DNA of 64,000 nt, from contig ARYC01000779.1 of NCBI GenBank assembly GCA_000711775.1, forward strand, positions 60,595-124,594, given 5' to 3'. The DNA comes from Oxytricha trifallax (Eukaryota > Ciliophora > Spirotrichea > Sporadotrichida > Oxytrichidae). Shown piece by piece: positions 1-12,383 of the stretch. The position numbers and the translations under genes were made by a program. Under the pieces are notes generated by a model that saw only the letters and a program-made list of their open reading frames with translations, did not search any database and was not told the DNA's origin. Position 1 is the first letter of the stretch. Every line of letters starts with the position of its first letter.

Positions 1-2037
1 TCAGGGAGGAGACTAATACCAGAACAAGCCAAATTAAAATCATAATTAAGGTGCCGCTTCATTCAACAATCAAGGTGCTGATAGATAATAATATTAGGCA
101 AATCGACCTCCTGCGAGGGAATACACCGAAGAACAAAAGCAAGACAGAAAACGCCAGAATTTAAGAGTGAAAAAATTCAAGCATACGTTTGGAGGAAACT
201 CTTTTGCTCTAAACTTCCTCTTCTCCAAAAAGAATAATGATGCTTTAGTGTCTGCACCCAATTCGTACGCTCAACAGTTGATATCTGATTAATAGAAGTA
301 AATTATTGGAGAAGACGAGAGAGCAACAACAGGCATTTCAGGAATGATTGGTCCTTAACCATCACCACAGTAAGTCACAAACAACAATTACTAAGTAAAT
401 TTCTAACAAGGAGCAAATACCAAGGCTACCAAGCTCCTTCATATTCAGGCTATGGCCCTCAAACTAACCCAGCATCAATAACTGACGCCTCTTAAATTAA
501 AATTTAAACAGATTCAGCTATAGTTAAACCTAGTGGCGCTCCATCTTAAGGTATTGATGATAAACAGTAGTAGGACTTATCCTACTTGCAAGATACTTTC
601 AATTAGCTTTAACCTCCAGCTGACAGGAGACGTCAAAATTATTAAAGTGGACCAGGCTAAGTTATGATAGGGCCTCCTGGTGCTTAACCTCAAGTCTATC
701 GTTCATAGTATGGGTATAACTAGGGTGGTCCTTAGTAACCATATTAGCAAAATAGATATGGCAACAATCCAAACTATAGAGGTAGAGGAGGCATGAATAA
801 TCGCAGAGGTAGATTCATGCAAAATAATAGGTAAGGCTAGAGAGGAGGCTACAATAACAGGTTCCAATAAAATAGATATATCAATCACCATCAAAATTAG
901 CATGAGCCAAATAATAGTGCTAACAAAGATGACAATATTGAAGAGCAAGACTATGATGAGAACATACTAATTTATAGTAACTAGATTTACGAGGATGAAT
1001 TTGATACTGTACAAAAATAACAACAGTCAAATGTGCAGCCTTAAAATAGCATCTAATAAGGAAAGAATAGTCAAAACAAACCAGAAAAGAAAGCTTAAGG
1101 ATAGCTAGACCCTGAAGAGGAAGAGGATTTGTAAAAATGGATTGACTAGAGAAGGAAGAAATCCCCAAATAAAAATCGTTAATTTAAGGTTTAAAATAGC
1201 TGTTAAAATTATAAATGAAAAATCTCAATGCATATCACCCTTAATATCGTTTGGAATAGCAATAAGCCCGTTAAGATGCTGGAATATCAAACCCATATGG
1301 AAGTGCTCTTAATTAAACAAACGCTATCTCTGCTGTACGATCAAATCTTGAAAAGAAAGAGGAGCTTAGCAAAATTTTAATTAAACTTAGAAGAAAATTG
1401 ACTCTTATCAACGGGTAGTTAGGCGGTCTTAAGTTCTTGAAAAATCGTAGTTTCCAGATTATGGGAAATAATAGAGGCAGCCAATAGAAACCTTAGCAAT
1501 AAAGATTGAAAAGACCACACGTTAAGTGAATTCAGGATGATAATAATGCAAATAAAGTTGAGGGAAATGAAGTGAACAACGAAGAAATTAAGTTTGATGA
1601 AAATGGCATGCCAATTTTACCTGAGAAGAGAGATGATACCCACGGGTAGGGAATGAGGAGAAGAGAAGGAAAGCTTAGTCTCAAAGATAAAAAGAAAAGA
1701 AGAAAGTTGAGAATTCAAGGTCAATAACTGTAGACCTAAATCCAGAGATAAGACGGCGTAGGCACCTGATGAGACATAAGAAAAGAAGCAAGTTTAGTTC
1801 TCTGAGTAAATAGACACAACCATAATCCCAAATAACTCTGAGAATTAGTAACAGTCAACAACTCCAAGAAATTAATATGGAGAAGATTAAGATGTTAACA
1901 TGAATCACAGTGCAAACAAGATATTCAAATATCGCCAAAATTTCTTGCAATAGGAATTACTTCAATAAGAAATGCACAATGATAAAATGATATTGCTGCA
2001 ATGTTTCAGATATTTTGTGAAAGAATCAATAGAATGA
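1..2037 (+). CDS. NUFIP1: NUFIP1-like box C/D snoRNP assembly factor (5' end outside window)
   Basis: Open in the TAA/TAG=Gln code from the window edge to TGA at 2035-2037. The N-terminal half is Gln/Asn/Gly-rich with RGG-type repeats near 780-860. Next comes the NUFIP1-core-like stretch EDLQKWIDQRRKKSPNK near 1123-1175. The extreme C-terminus, HNDKMILLQCFRYFV, matches the NUFIP1 ending (animal form RHERNVILQCVRYI). Family knowledge: NUFIP1 (yeast Rsa1) is a nuclear scaffold that loads Snu13 and Nop58 during box C/D snoRNP assembly. Three introns keep the frame: 370-410, 1189-1259 and 1706-1733. An in-frame TGA at 1527-1529 lies inside a 15-nt GT..AG block (1521-1535), which could be a tiny intron or IES, or an error. 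There is no large IES in this part. The identification rests mainly on the two C-terminal motifs. Confidence 0.75.
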
Positions 2038-2677
2038 GGAATTAAAGAAAGAAAAAAGTTAAAAATATATACAATTGTACTCATTCTAATTAACTTTAAT
2101 AACAATTTTTAACATAATCTTTTTTTCTTATATTTATAATGTACATTGAAAAAGAACAATCGTCACATCGTATTAGAATTAATAGGAAATATATCTATTA
2201 TCAGCATTATGATATTGATGATAAGTTGTCCAATACTACTTAAATCACGAGTGGAGAGCAAATATAATTATATCATATTAAATCATCTCAAACATATATT
2301 CCCCCACTAAAACTATTTTTTTTATAGATTAAATAAAATATTATTTAGTAAAATAAATTTTTTATTTAGTTTCGAGTTCAAAAACAAATCCATTTATTAA
2401 AAGCAAAGAAATTATTCTATTCTTGGCTTGCTTAATTTTTTAATGGCCATCAGAAAATTAAGTAAGAATAAAATAAACTTAAATTGCTTTTGAATTAATA
2501 AGTTTTTTTTCCTCATTAATTTATCAATAAAAAAATTCTCATTATTTAAAATGAAAAACTTTGGGGCTTTATACTGACATCAGTATTTTTTCTTTGTAAA
2601 ACTCAAATGTCAATGTAAGGCTATCATTTACTACCCTAAACCACTTTATTTTGTTTACATTTACTTGTAGAACACTA
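2038..2677. other. AT-rich spacer between the NUFIP1-like and bZIP genes
   Basis: About 640 bases of A/T-rich sequence with poly-T and poly-A tracts and no convincing reading frame. It should hold the 3' end of the first somatic mini-chromosome and the 5' end of the next, since macronuclear chromosomes of this group are gene-sized. No telomere-addition motif is visible, because telomeres are added de novo in the soma. Confidence 0.6.
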
Positions 2678-4319
2678 ATGAACCAAAATATTTGCCAAGG
2701 AACCTTGGATTACAAAAATATTGAAAAATCAGAAAATCTTGGCTATGATCAACAACTATTCTTAATTTAAAATATCTAATACGTCTCTACAAATAGGGGT
2801 TAAACTCAGAATCAAACTTCTAATATAGATAAGGATTCTTAAGATAAAATTCAAAAGTTAGGCAAGCGTCAAAGAGACTTAGAGCCTAGTCAATCTACCA
2901 AACACTAATAAAAGAGACAAAGAAAATCTAAGGCACAGTTATCCCGAAAAAACACTTCTCAAAATGATGAAAATAGTCAGTCAGTTGCCCAAACTAATGA
3001 TGGAGCTGATTCTTTGTCCAAACTTAACTCCTCATCTAATCAGACTTTTAACGAAGTCTCAGATGATGAAGATAGTCGTGAAAGAAGGTAAGCACCAACC
3101 ATTAAATGTTTTAATACTTTATGTAGACTTGTTCAAAATCGCAAGAGCGCAATTAAATGCAGAATGAAGAAGAAGAACGAATACGAAGAAATGAAAACAG
3201 AGCTCGATAATCTTAAGGCTCAAGGAGTCGAGTTAAACATTAAAGTAAGAAAAATATCATTGAAAGTTCAAGCATCTCAACCTTCCTATAGTTCAAGAAC
3301 ACCTGCTAAATGTAAAAAGATAAAATCAAAGAGAACGAGGAGGTCAAGAAAAAGCTGGATCTTCTCTAAACGCAGCAAAGAATGATGCTGGCATACGTGT
3401 TAAGTTAACAGCAAAACAAAACAGCTCCATCTTCAAGTTCTCATTCTTTAATATCTCAAATTAAAACAGTTAATCCTTCATAAGATAATTCCTCTTCGAC
3501 CAATGAGAAAGCCTCTTCACTTCCATAGAGCATGCTTAACCTTGAGGCTTTTAACCCTCTTGCCTTCATGCAGCCTCAATTAGCTTGCCTTTAAAATATT
3601 TCAAAAGCATTTAGCTAAACTGAGACAAGTTTAGCTTCACTGCTAATAACGTATTTATAGAAACAGATGGAACACACAAATAATGCTTCTTTTTAAAAAG
3701 AAGTTGAAGCCAGTTAAGTATCAGCACCAAAAGAGCAAGAAGATTGCCAATCTCATCTCATGAAAAACTTTGCTACCCTACAGAGACTACATGCTAGCAA
3801 AAGTCAAAACAGTAATTTTACTCCTCAGTTGATGATATCATCTTCTCAAGGATTTTCACAATATCAAACAACTGTGAATCCTTATACCTGAATTTTCTAA
3901 GTTTCTCCTTAAGCTAAGCAAGAAATCGAACAGGACTCCTCACAAAAGGGATCTACATTATGTAAGCCCTTGGTTAACAAACCCCTAATCTCTCATCTCC
4001 AAGGTCTCCCATTGAACATTTTAGGAGGCATTTCATAGTTCAATCAATCTTAGTTTCAAAATATCCCTATGGAAACTCAAGAATTGAATATCTTAGAGTA
4101 GAAGAGAAAATAACTCATCTTAAACAGCTCCAAGTAAATCCCAACAAACAACATTTACACACAATTCCATTAATGATTGATAGGCTTTGGACACTTAAAT
4201 ATGATCGAGGATAGTAACTTCCTTAAATTATGAAACTCACTGAACTTTAAATGCAAAAAGTTGAAGAACCTTCTCATCACATAAATATGAATAGATAAGA
4301 CTGCTCTTCTCTTTTTTGA
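2678..4319 (+). CDS. bZIP transcription factor
   Basis: The first ATG (2678) opens a Gln/Asn/Ser-rich N-terminus. An intron at 3088-3126 is then removed and joins RERR to LVQNRKSAIKCRMKKK, a canonical bZIP basic region (N-x-x-S-A-x-x-C/S-R). Leu-spaced heptads follow; a second intron (3245-3291) falls inside the zipper, and the frame resumes with KENEEVKKKLDLL. The rest is a low-complexity Ser/Gln-rich activation-type region. An in-frame TGA at 3889 disappears if a 27-bp IES with CCTTA pointers is removed (see that entry). A third intron (4134-4183) leads to the last exon, ending at TGA 4317-4319. Known: bZIP proteins bind DNA as dimers in the nucleus. The class is clear; the target genes are unknown. 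Confidence 0.85.
3880..3911. repeat. Miniature IES with 5-bp pointer CCTTA in the bZIP gene
   Basis: CCTTA occurs at 3880-3884 and again at 3907-3911, exactly 27 bases apart. Deleting one pointer copy plus the spacer removes the in-frame TGA at 3889-3891 and keeps the frame (Asn-Pro-Gln-Ala-Lys). The geometry fits a conventional non-scrambled IES with a 22-bp interior. Alternative: a TGA produced by substitution, with a chance repeat. Confidence 0.5.
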
Positions 4320-5576
4320 ATTTAGATGTAAATATTCTAATTGAAACTATCTTAACATATTAATTAACATAATATTTAGCTTATTAGATATATTAAATAA
4401 CTTAAACTTTCGATAACATTTATTTAAACTACTCACTTTATTCTCTCTTTGATTATCTCACTCTTTTTTCTCACATTTGTTTTTCTACTATAAAACATGT
4501 TATATTCTCTCATTTCTTTAAGGCTTCCGGTATAATTTTCTTCTATTGATGGAATATAAGGTACAAATTTTACTAATTTTGGTTTCTTAATTTCTAAAGC
4601 TAAATATAGCTCAAATATTTGAGATTGGAATATTATGTATAGTGACGTCAATAAATAATGAGGAGTGAAAATAACTAAAGTTTAATAAGAATAGTTCTTT
4701 AATAAAATTGAAATTTACCATAAAATATAATACTTAAACCATCAAGTTGATTGATTATAAGCTTAAAAATTAATATTAATGTTTATTATATCTTATATAA
4801 AAATATTGTTACATTTTTATATAAAAATATTTGTCATTAAAAAAATAATTATAAATCTGTCATTTTTCCTTAACTGCCATTTATTATACAAAAAAATTAA
4901 GTTTTAATAATTTAAGAGAAAAAAACACGGTTAATTCTAAAAAAAATTATAGAAAAATAATAAATTCTTAAACCTATTAAGTTATACAATCGTAAATTTC
5001 ATGATAAAGAGAACTTAATGAAAATGTTTATCTAAATACACATCAATAACTATATATATTCTATAGGAAATTCATCACTAATTTGAACTCAATTAGCTAG
5101 GTTTCAACATCTCTATTATTAGTTTTTGTAAATATAAGCAATTAAAAAGTAATGATAAATTTCATTCAAAAGTATATACAATAATCTGAAATCAACACAA
5201 TCGAAATTAATAATTAATGGTACTTAATATCTAATTAATCTAAATATTTTAACATTCTAATATACAGTATTCCATAAACACAAACTGTAATTGTCATAAG
5301 AATAGTTTTTACTATTTAAATAAGATATATTATAATAAAAGATGTTATAGCTGTTAGAATCGGAGATGGTTAAAATTAAAATTTATTTCGAAAAGTAATT
5401 ATTATAATAAAAACCATGTTGCTTTTTAATAAATGATTTAGCAGCTACTACTACTATTACAACAGGGCCCCTATTAGAAATTAAAAAGCAACCTCAGATT
5501 TAAGTGATTTTATTAAATATATAGAGTATAATTAAAGTCTAGTTAAATTTTATTTCTCTCCCTCTCCACCCTAGTA
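4320..5576. other. AT-rich intergenic DNA with one weak minus-strand ORF
   Basis: Mostly A/T-rich non-coding sequence. On the minus strand a frame runs from about 4690 down to TGA at 4433-4435. It encodes about 85 residues of fairly normal composition without a recognisable domain or a clear ATG. It could be a terminal MDS of an unseen gene or chance. Nothing else is supported. Confidence 0.35.
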
Positions 5577-7719
5577 ATGCTACTTGAAGACCATCGGATG
5601 TCCTCCCTGAAGAAGAGCAAGTCGTCCGCCTCCCTCCAGCCCTCGCTATCGTTCCTGCTGCCCCTCTTCACCTACGAATTGCCGCCCTTGCCATCGCTGC
5701 CAGCCACCATATTCATAGAACGTCTTATAAGCCTACTGGGGATTATCAGCGATCACATGTGTTCAGCTAAAAAGATACAAGGAATAGTAGAAGCCATCTT
5801 GGGAATAGAGAACACCGACTACTATGCCACACTTATTAACGAGCAGATAGAGCTTAAGCCGACAGCCAGGGAGCTCTATCCACTCAAATAGAAAATAGGG
5901 ACGGTAACAAATAATAAATACGGAGCCAATGAAGACGAGATCATGATTGACCACACGCGATGACTAGACTTAAGCCATTCAGACCTAAAAGATGGGGGTT
6001 TAACTTTCGAGCTCAACACGATATTGTCAAAAGCTTGTGAGAATACGGCACAAGTTACACAGCAAGAGATAACAGCATTGCCATTCTTCGATGGTACTTA
6101 TTCAGAAAAGTTGGTTGAGGGAGTGACAGCTCCCTTGTCCAATCATTGATCAAGAAAATAATCACATCAATAACAGTTGCAAAACACAAAACCTTAAACA
6201 AACAAATAAAACAATTCAATAAATAATTATTTAGCTCTAATGCTATTCACAATAAATTAACAACTATATCAAGGAATAAGAAAATACTAAAATAGAAGGC
6301 TAATGATGAAGCTTTAGTTTCGAAATATGTAAAGCCTTCCCATGATTAAATTCATTTGTAAAAGTTCTACAAGATGACTGTGAGACTATTAAAGGAGGCT
6401 GAATGAAGGGAAGAGTAAGCCTAGAACAATCAAATATATCACGTGACTTAAGGCATGTATGCAATTTAAAAATCTCGTGCTTCGCGTATCTCCGAGGATG
6501 ACTTGCCTAGCCATATATGCTGCAAGAGGTTGATAAGGAGTAGATTATTTAAAAAAAAACCCATTTTATGTCCACACAAGAAATTGCGTTTTATAACCAG
6601 AGTGTCGTGAGTATATCAGTTAAGTCTAAGAAAGGTTAATAGATGTGCTGTAACGACCTTGCAAACCTCCATAGGAGTCACTTTCAAAATATATTGAAAA
6701 ACTTTTTAAAAATACTCTAGAAACTAATCGCTTGTCTAAGAGAACATTAAGGATCGTTGAAAAAGCTAGAGCGATTTAACGATATAAAATAAATCAAAGT
6801 ATTATCCAAAAAAATGAGGAAAAAATTCAAACTAACTCTTATAAAGATTATAACAATATACTTCGGGATATCAAGCTAAGCTCTAACAAATTATTCAATA
6901 ATACTGAATAACGAGAATTCTCATCCCTTAGAGAAAAGTGTAGCTTAAATGAAGAATCATCAGAAATTACTATATAACTGCAAGAACTCAAACTAAAAGT
7001 GGAGGTGTTGGCAAATGGCCAGATTGAGAATTTAACCAATAAAGAACCAGAAGAAGTAAAAGAAACATCTCAAGCAATATACACAGTAACAAAAGAAAAT
7101 TCCTTGTTTGACAAAGAAAAAGTTGTAATTATCTAAGAGAGCAACTCTTTGAGACAAAAAATACTAGCTATACTTGAAACGCTTAAGGGAAATAACAAAT
7201 GAACAGAGCATCATGAGCAGTGGCGTAACGAGCTGACTTGATTATTTTAGAAGCTGTTAGATGATTGACGAGAGTTAGTCAAATCGAAAAAACACGATCT
7301 CCTCTAGCAATCATTGAGGCTTGAAGGCTTAATGGATTAAAACTTGGTAATTGATCTCTCCTAACTTTTGGATCCACTCTTTTTAGAATTTATTCCAAGA
7401 AAAGATGCCTCATAAAACCGTCAGGCCTTAAAATATCAAAGAAAAAGTAGAAACGAGTTAGTCCTAATTAATTCATGTCTTAGTGGTCCGCATTGCAATC
7501 TTAGTTAAAAATAGAGCCTATAAATAATAGAAAGGGTTGTAAAGTATTCCATTGTTCAATCTTAAGAATACAAAATCGTGCACAATCTATGTCTTGAGAG
7601 TATTACAAGGAATACCTGCTTTGCGATTTAAACATTAAAAATAAAGGGAGCAATAATTAGGTGATAATGTCTCGAAGTGTAAATTAGCAGCCATGGGCAG
7701 TAACTAAAAAACTTGGAAT

Positions 7720-8313
7720 AATGGCCCCTGAGGGGCTCCGCTAAAAATATTTTTCTTTTTCTTACGAAATGTTCTAAAAATGATTAAAACATCAAAGTAA
7801 CATGATATAATATATTATTTAGGTCTAAAACGACTTTTCGAAGGATTCTAGAGCAACCCAGATCATAGTAATATTTTAATAGCTACAAATTCAATCCAAA
7901 CAAGGAGATATACAAAGAACTACATATGGACTTCATAAGAGTACTAACTTTTGTGAGAAAATCACTCACCAAAACACAAGAAATGGAAGGTGGAGAAAGG
8001 GAGTATGAAAAACTACCTTACACATACGACGACTCAAACTGGTAGAGCCGTCTAAATCACTCGTAAATAGACATTGAGGACGATTGGGAAGATTATTGAA
8101 TTAACTAATTATACATAATCTAAACTATTAAAAGGGCTTGACCCTTATTTGAATTAAAAAGCAACTATGATCGGGGTTGCTCTAGAATCCTTCGAAAAGT
8201 CATTTTAGACCTAAGTAATATAATATATCATGTTACTTTGATGTTTTAATCATTTTTAAAACATTTCGTAAGAAAAAGAAAAATATTTTTAGCGGCGCCC
8301 CTCAGGGGGCCAT
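7720..8313. mobile_element. 594-bp foldback element with about 140-bp terminal inverted repeats and TA target duplication
   Basis: The left end ATGGCCCCTGAGGGG and the reverse complement of the right end ATGGCCCCCTGAGGGG match and stay matched for about 140 bases inward, to the GGGTTGCTCTAGAATCC side of each arm. TA flanks both ends (7718-7719 and 8314-8315), as in Tc1/mariner-type insertions. Deleting the element with one TA rejoins the surrounding open frame without a shift. The middle (about 7870-8160) holds a short ORF. It has no transposase, so it is probably moved in trans. Confidence 0.8.
7926..8099 (+). CDS. Short cargo ORF inside the foldback element (57 aa)
   Basis: ATG 7926 to TGA 8097-8099, reading MDFIRVLTFVRKSL and ending in the acidic DIEDDWEDY. 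The frame is open for a further ~17 codons upstream of the ATG, back into the arm. No family recognised. It is the only coding-like content of the element and may be a remnant of a longer gene captured between the inverted repeats. Confidence 0.3.
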
Positions 8314-9056
8314 TAACGGAAACTTGCTTTATAATAAGAAGTTTTAGAACAAATGGAACATCACTTTTCATATGTGCTTAAAAGAGCAACAGTCAAGCCA
8401 TCCACGTTAAGACAAGCAATTACTTGGTTAAAAACTTTGCCACCATTGTTAGTGAAGCTTTCTATTTGGGAAAGTAAGAAAGAGAATCCAAGTTTTACTA
8501 TGATAATGGGGGAGAGCAATGCGAGTTAGCTACTGAATTCCAGAGCCTTTTTCTTTGAAGATTATGACACCAGAGACGTGGAGTTCGATACCAGCTTAGC
8601 TATACAGTACACAACCTTCAAACCCCGTAATTAGCTAATGATATCTAACTTGACAAATATCTACACTTCCCCTGCTCACAAAAGATCACTGTCGGATGAT
8701 GGAAATAGTGTTGCTCTGGAGGAGGCTATTTTTACTGAGTGATCCTGGATGGCTGTGCTTAATAATCTCAGTAATTTTATCTTGAATACAAATAAATTGC
8801 TAGTCAATCAGTGGATAGAGATAATAATAATTTCATGCTGAATGGGAAATGTAATTTTGCAAATAATATCTACAACAACATTTGTGTTCTTGCTTTATGA
8901 TAAACTGCTTTATTATGGCAAATATTGAATAATTTATGTTATGATCGACTTGCAAAATACTTCAAAACCTAAAATACTAACGCACACACTCACACCTAAC
9001 TTTTTAATTCCTAATAATGATTCTATTCACACTCGTACTTCATTCCTAATGACTTG

Positions 9057-10366
9057 AAATATATAGTCTCAAAATTTTATAATATAGTGATTCTAAGGCC
9101 TTCATAATATGCTTGATGGAGTCATCTCAACAAGTGTAACTTTACAATATTTAGTTTATTGAGATAATGATAGATGAAGATATAGAAGTTTCTTTAACAT
9201 TATATAAAGAAAATAAGAAATAAATGCCTGCTAAGCATTTTTGAGAACTCGTAAAAACTTTAGTCAAAATAACAAGGGGTAATTGAGTACTGTTTAAATA
9301 CTTATTTTTGAAAATAAATTATATGTAAGTTACTACAAACAATTTAGAACATATTAATATCATTTATTAAATATTTGCTTATTCAAATTTTAACTTTGTA
9401 GTGGATGATTTTCTTGATGTGGTCGTTGCGCAAAATTGTCGCTCATAATATTTAAACTGCGCATCTATGTTCTTTATGGTTGTACTTGCTAGGTCTCTGT
9501 TTTCAATCGCTTCACTTGCAACAAAAAGTCCTTTTTATCTGCTCTCAAATGTTCCTCTTCTTCTTTAGTTTCTTCGCATTCAACCCTTTTTGCGGTGGAG
9601 CTTCGCTTATAAAGACGCAGCCCTTCCATTTTCAGCTACAAAAGTTTATATAACTCGTATAATATTTACAAGATACTAACATGCACCGATTGAAAGCTTC
9701 TGCAAACTCAGGGCGTAGTTAAACATCTAAAGAAAGCTTTTCTACTTGCCGAGAGAACTGCCTTTGTCTAGCCTAATTAATCATTTCTTGAAGCAAATTG
9801 GGAAGGAGTGTATTTATGATATCGCCAATCCATTGCCTGTCTATTTTCTTCCAATCGCGTGGAGACGGCAAGTAGCTCATCACCTATTCGTTCTGCTAGG
9901 CAAAATTGAGGAGATCGATTACAGTAAGACCATCAAGCTAGGGAATAGCTGAGACTTTAACTTATTCTCGAGAAATAAACTATGCAATTGAGAAGAATGT
10001 TAAAATATTTGAAAACTTACATTTCTCTCACCTTTGAGTATTTCACTCAAGAAATATGAATTAGTTTACTTAAGGTTCGGTAAGTGAGCTTTGCAATCTG
10101 TGGACAGGAAGATATATAAATCCTTTTTGCTCTACAACTTAGTCTGTAAGTCCAAAACAAATTATCGACTTTTAGCTCATTTGAACAAATTAAAATTCAT
10201 TATATTTAAATTGATAGAATGATTATGTACATTTATTCAAGATTCTTGAGGTTTATAATAGGTGCTAAAAGTACTATGATTAAGTTTATCAAGAATTAAT
10301 TTCTATTTAAATCATATTCTTATAGTGAACTCCGTTTAGACAAAATAGAAATCCTTAACAAAAAAT
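9057..10366. other. AT-rich region with minus-strand coding remnants (about 9400-9960)
   Basis: The minus strand between about 9960 and 9400 has coding-like stretches in shifting frames, for example AERIGDELLAVSTRLEENRQ around 9890 and MEGLRLYKRSSTAKRVECEE starting near 9632. GC content is higher there than in flanking DNA. No intact ORF, motif or start-stop pair can be fixed, so I treat it as a remnant, possibly of the same germline-limited block. The remainder (9057-9400 and 9960-10366) shows nothing beyond A/T-rich sequence. Confidence 0.3.
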
Positions 10367-11895
10367 ATGAAAAACTTTTACTCAAATCATCTAATCAAGG
10401 AAGAGTATTATGATATCGGTTTGGAGTAAGATTTAGGAAATTACTATTAGCAAGAGGGCTTTCAAAAAATATAATAACCATTCTCACAACCACAGCCCAT
10501 ATTAAAAATGACTTATTAACAAATCATGAATAATGAGCCAAATTATAACATAACATAGTTAATTTTCTGACCCTTATGAGATCCAAATTAAGTTGTGCTT
10601 ACCACACATTCTGCCAACTCACATATTTCTCTCAAGGACTCATTTCTATCAGATTATAATTTTGCAGTACCTAAAAATAGCAACAGGACCATCGATCGAA
10701 ATCACTAGTACTAAAGAAAATGAAGCACGATCGATAGAAAAAAACAATGATCGGATGGGAGGCCATCAGAAGTCTACCATAATGTCAAGAGATTATCTAG
10801 ATCATAAGAGTAATAAATCCCCATTTTAGGATTAATGCGTGACTTATGGGGAGTCATAATCCAGTCAGGATCCTAGTGTGACTATTGAAGATTCATTCAG
10901 CCGATATGAGTTGAGAGACGAACAAGATAGGTGCATTGGTTAGCAAATCTAATTGCCTTAAAATCTCTCAAAAAGCACAAATCACTTTAGTTATTGGAGA
11001 TATAACTACAAACCTGAAATAATAATGCTATTAGGCTTTAAAATTAAGGGTACTCAAGTAAATGCATCGCCAGCATTTTGGGGATGAGAACAAACAGGGT
11101 TCAAAAGCTAGTGAGAGATTTTTTAAATCCCGAGTGTTAAATTACTATGAAGCGGCTTACAACGAAATCTGTTGGTCTTTCAAAAAGTGTTAAAGCATTA
11201 ATAACAAAGACACTAAGAAAATACAAGACTATAATCACTTCTAAGAGTATTTATTAAGCGATCAAGAAATAGCTAGGAATTAGTGTCTCGAAATACCAAA
11301 TCATAAAGTTTCTAAGGCACAACCTCGGCCTCTCATATCATAAAGTTTATCAGATTACGCCAAACCATAATACTACGATTTCAAAGCTGTCAAGATAACT
11401 AGCCGCAGCTGAATATATTCGTGCACTTTATCGGGGAAATGTTGATGAGACAATTATATAAAGCACAGACAATCGTCGATATACATGGGCACCACCTGGA
11501 ACTAAAACCTTGTAGACTTAGGCCAAAAGGATGAGTAAAATATCTATTACAGCTGCTGCATGTAGCGATGGAAAATTTATGTTCCCTGTAAACAATGGGA
11601 CTACAACAGTTCAACCTTCATTAATTTCTTGATTTTGATGATGAACCACCTCCACAGAATTGACCCATGGTGGCACACAAACTACTTGATTTTATTATAT
11701 AACGCACCATATCACAGAAGCAAGGTCTCAATAGAAGCTATGTAGAAGTTGGGCTTGCCAGTTCTATTTCTTGGCCCTTACTAGTTTGACCTCGCTCCAG
11801 TGGAACAGGTCTTTCGAATCATTAAATCACGTGATCTGAACGAAGGAGCATGCCTGGTGTCCACGAAGTAATTTTTAGAGCTGATCATTTTTTTA
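10367..11895 (+). pseudogene. Dead Tc1/mariner (IS630-superfamily) DDE transposase
   Basis: From ATG 10367 a Gln/Asn-rich N-terminal region runs with frame breaks into a recognisable DDE catalytic core. Near 11436 the motif GNVDETII gives the first Asp. RRYTWAPPGTK follows near 11480, the typical W-x-P-x-G after the first Asp. After another frame change near 11630 the second motif reads LLYNAPYHRS, where Tc1-type enzymes have D-N-A-P-x-H. The third motif, DLAPVEQVF, keeps the Glu. The catalytic second Asp is thus replaced by Tyr, and at least three frameshifts or TGAs occur, so it cannot be active. It is not the TBE transposase, which differs in sequence. Neighbours suggest a germline-only transposon graveyard. 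Confidence 0.65.
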
Positions 11896-12383
11896 TTTGG
11901 AGACAGATTTCAATTTATATGCAGAAGCTGGCGTTCCAGATCTCGAATCTAGAACTAACATGGCTAGAATCATCTTTTCGAAAAGCATTGGTGACTGCCT
12001 TGAGGCATCTGAGTCTGCAAGATATGTGATTCCACCCCAATCACGAGGTATGCAATGGATTCAATCTTTATATTTATATAAGGGTCCACGATGAATGAAA
12101 CGTAATTTTACGAGTGCTCTGAGCAAGTTACTGTCCAGGAGATGGCAAGTCACTGCAGTTTGGAAATTTCTATCAATTGAGCCAATAATATTTTGAATAT
12201 GACCTTGACCTGCAATTTTACGTTAGTTTTATTAAATTAGGTAAGTATAGATTTATCAAGAAATGGATAATTATTTAAATCAAAAATCAAAAGATAATTT
12301 AAATTCCAAAAAATTAAGTCTGTAATTATTTAGATTTTATAAATAATTTGAATTAATTGTTTTTCTTAATTGTAGAAAAATTT

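Larger units (their letters stand above)
5577..9056 (+). pseudogene. Eroded germline-limited ORF block interrupted by a foldback element
   Basis: ATG 5577 opens a frame whose first 400 bases are strikingly GC-rich (TCC, TCG, CTG, GCC codons), unlike the AT-rich neighbours. The frame then continues through in-frame TGAs and frame changes; a run of nine A near 6551 is one likely break. A helical, charged stretch is open from about 6600 to 7200, and the frame continues to 7717. After the foldback element the same frame resumes (MEHHFSYVLKRATV...) to about 8744. A Trp/Ile-rich, membrane-like tail near 8750-8960 again contains TGAs. I recognise no family. The multiple disruptions suggest a decayed mobile-element or germline-only gene, but TGA may not be a stop in all cases (see findings). 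Confidence 0.4.

Noticed and set aside
4433-4651. Minus-strand ORF as a confident gene
   Set aside because: No ATG, no domain and AT-rich surroundings; kept only as a weak possibility in the spacer entry.
8750-8960. A genuine multi-pass membrane protein gene
   Set aside because: The frame has several TGAs and the hydrophobic character can arise from T/A-rich sequence; left within the eroded block.
11897-12094. Open frame after the Tc1-like transposase
   Set aside because: It lies at the eroded end of the transposase pseudogene, in a different frame and without a motif.
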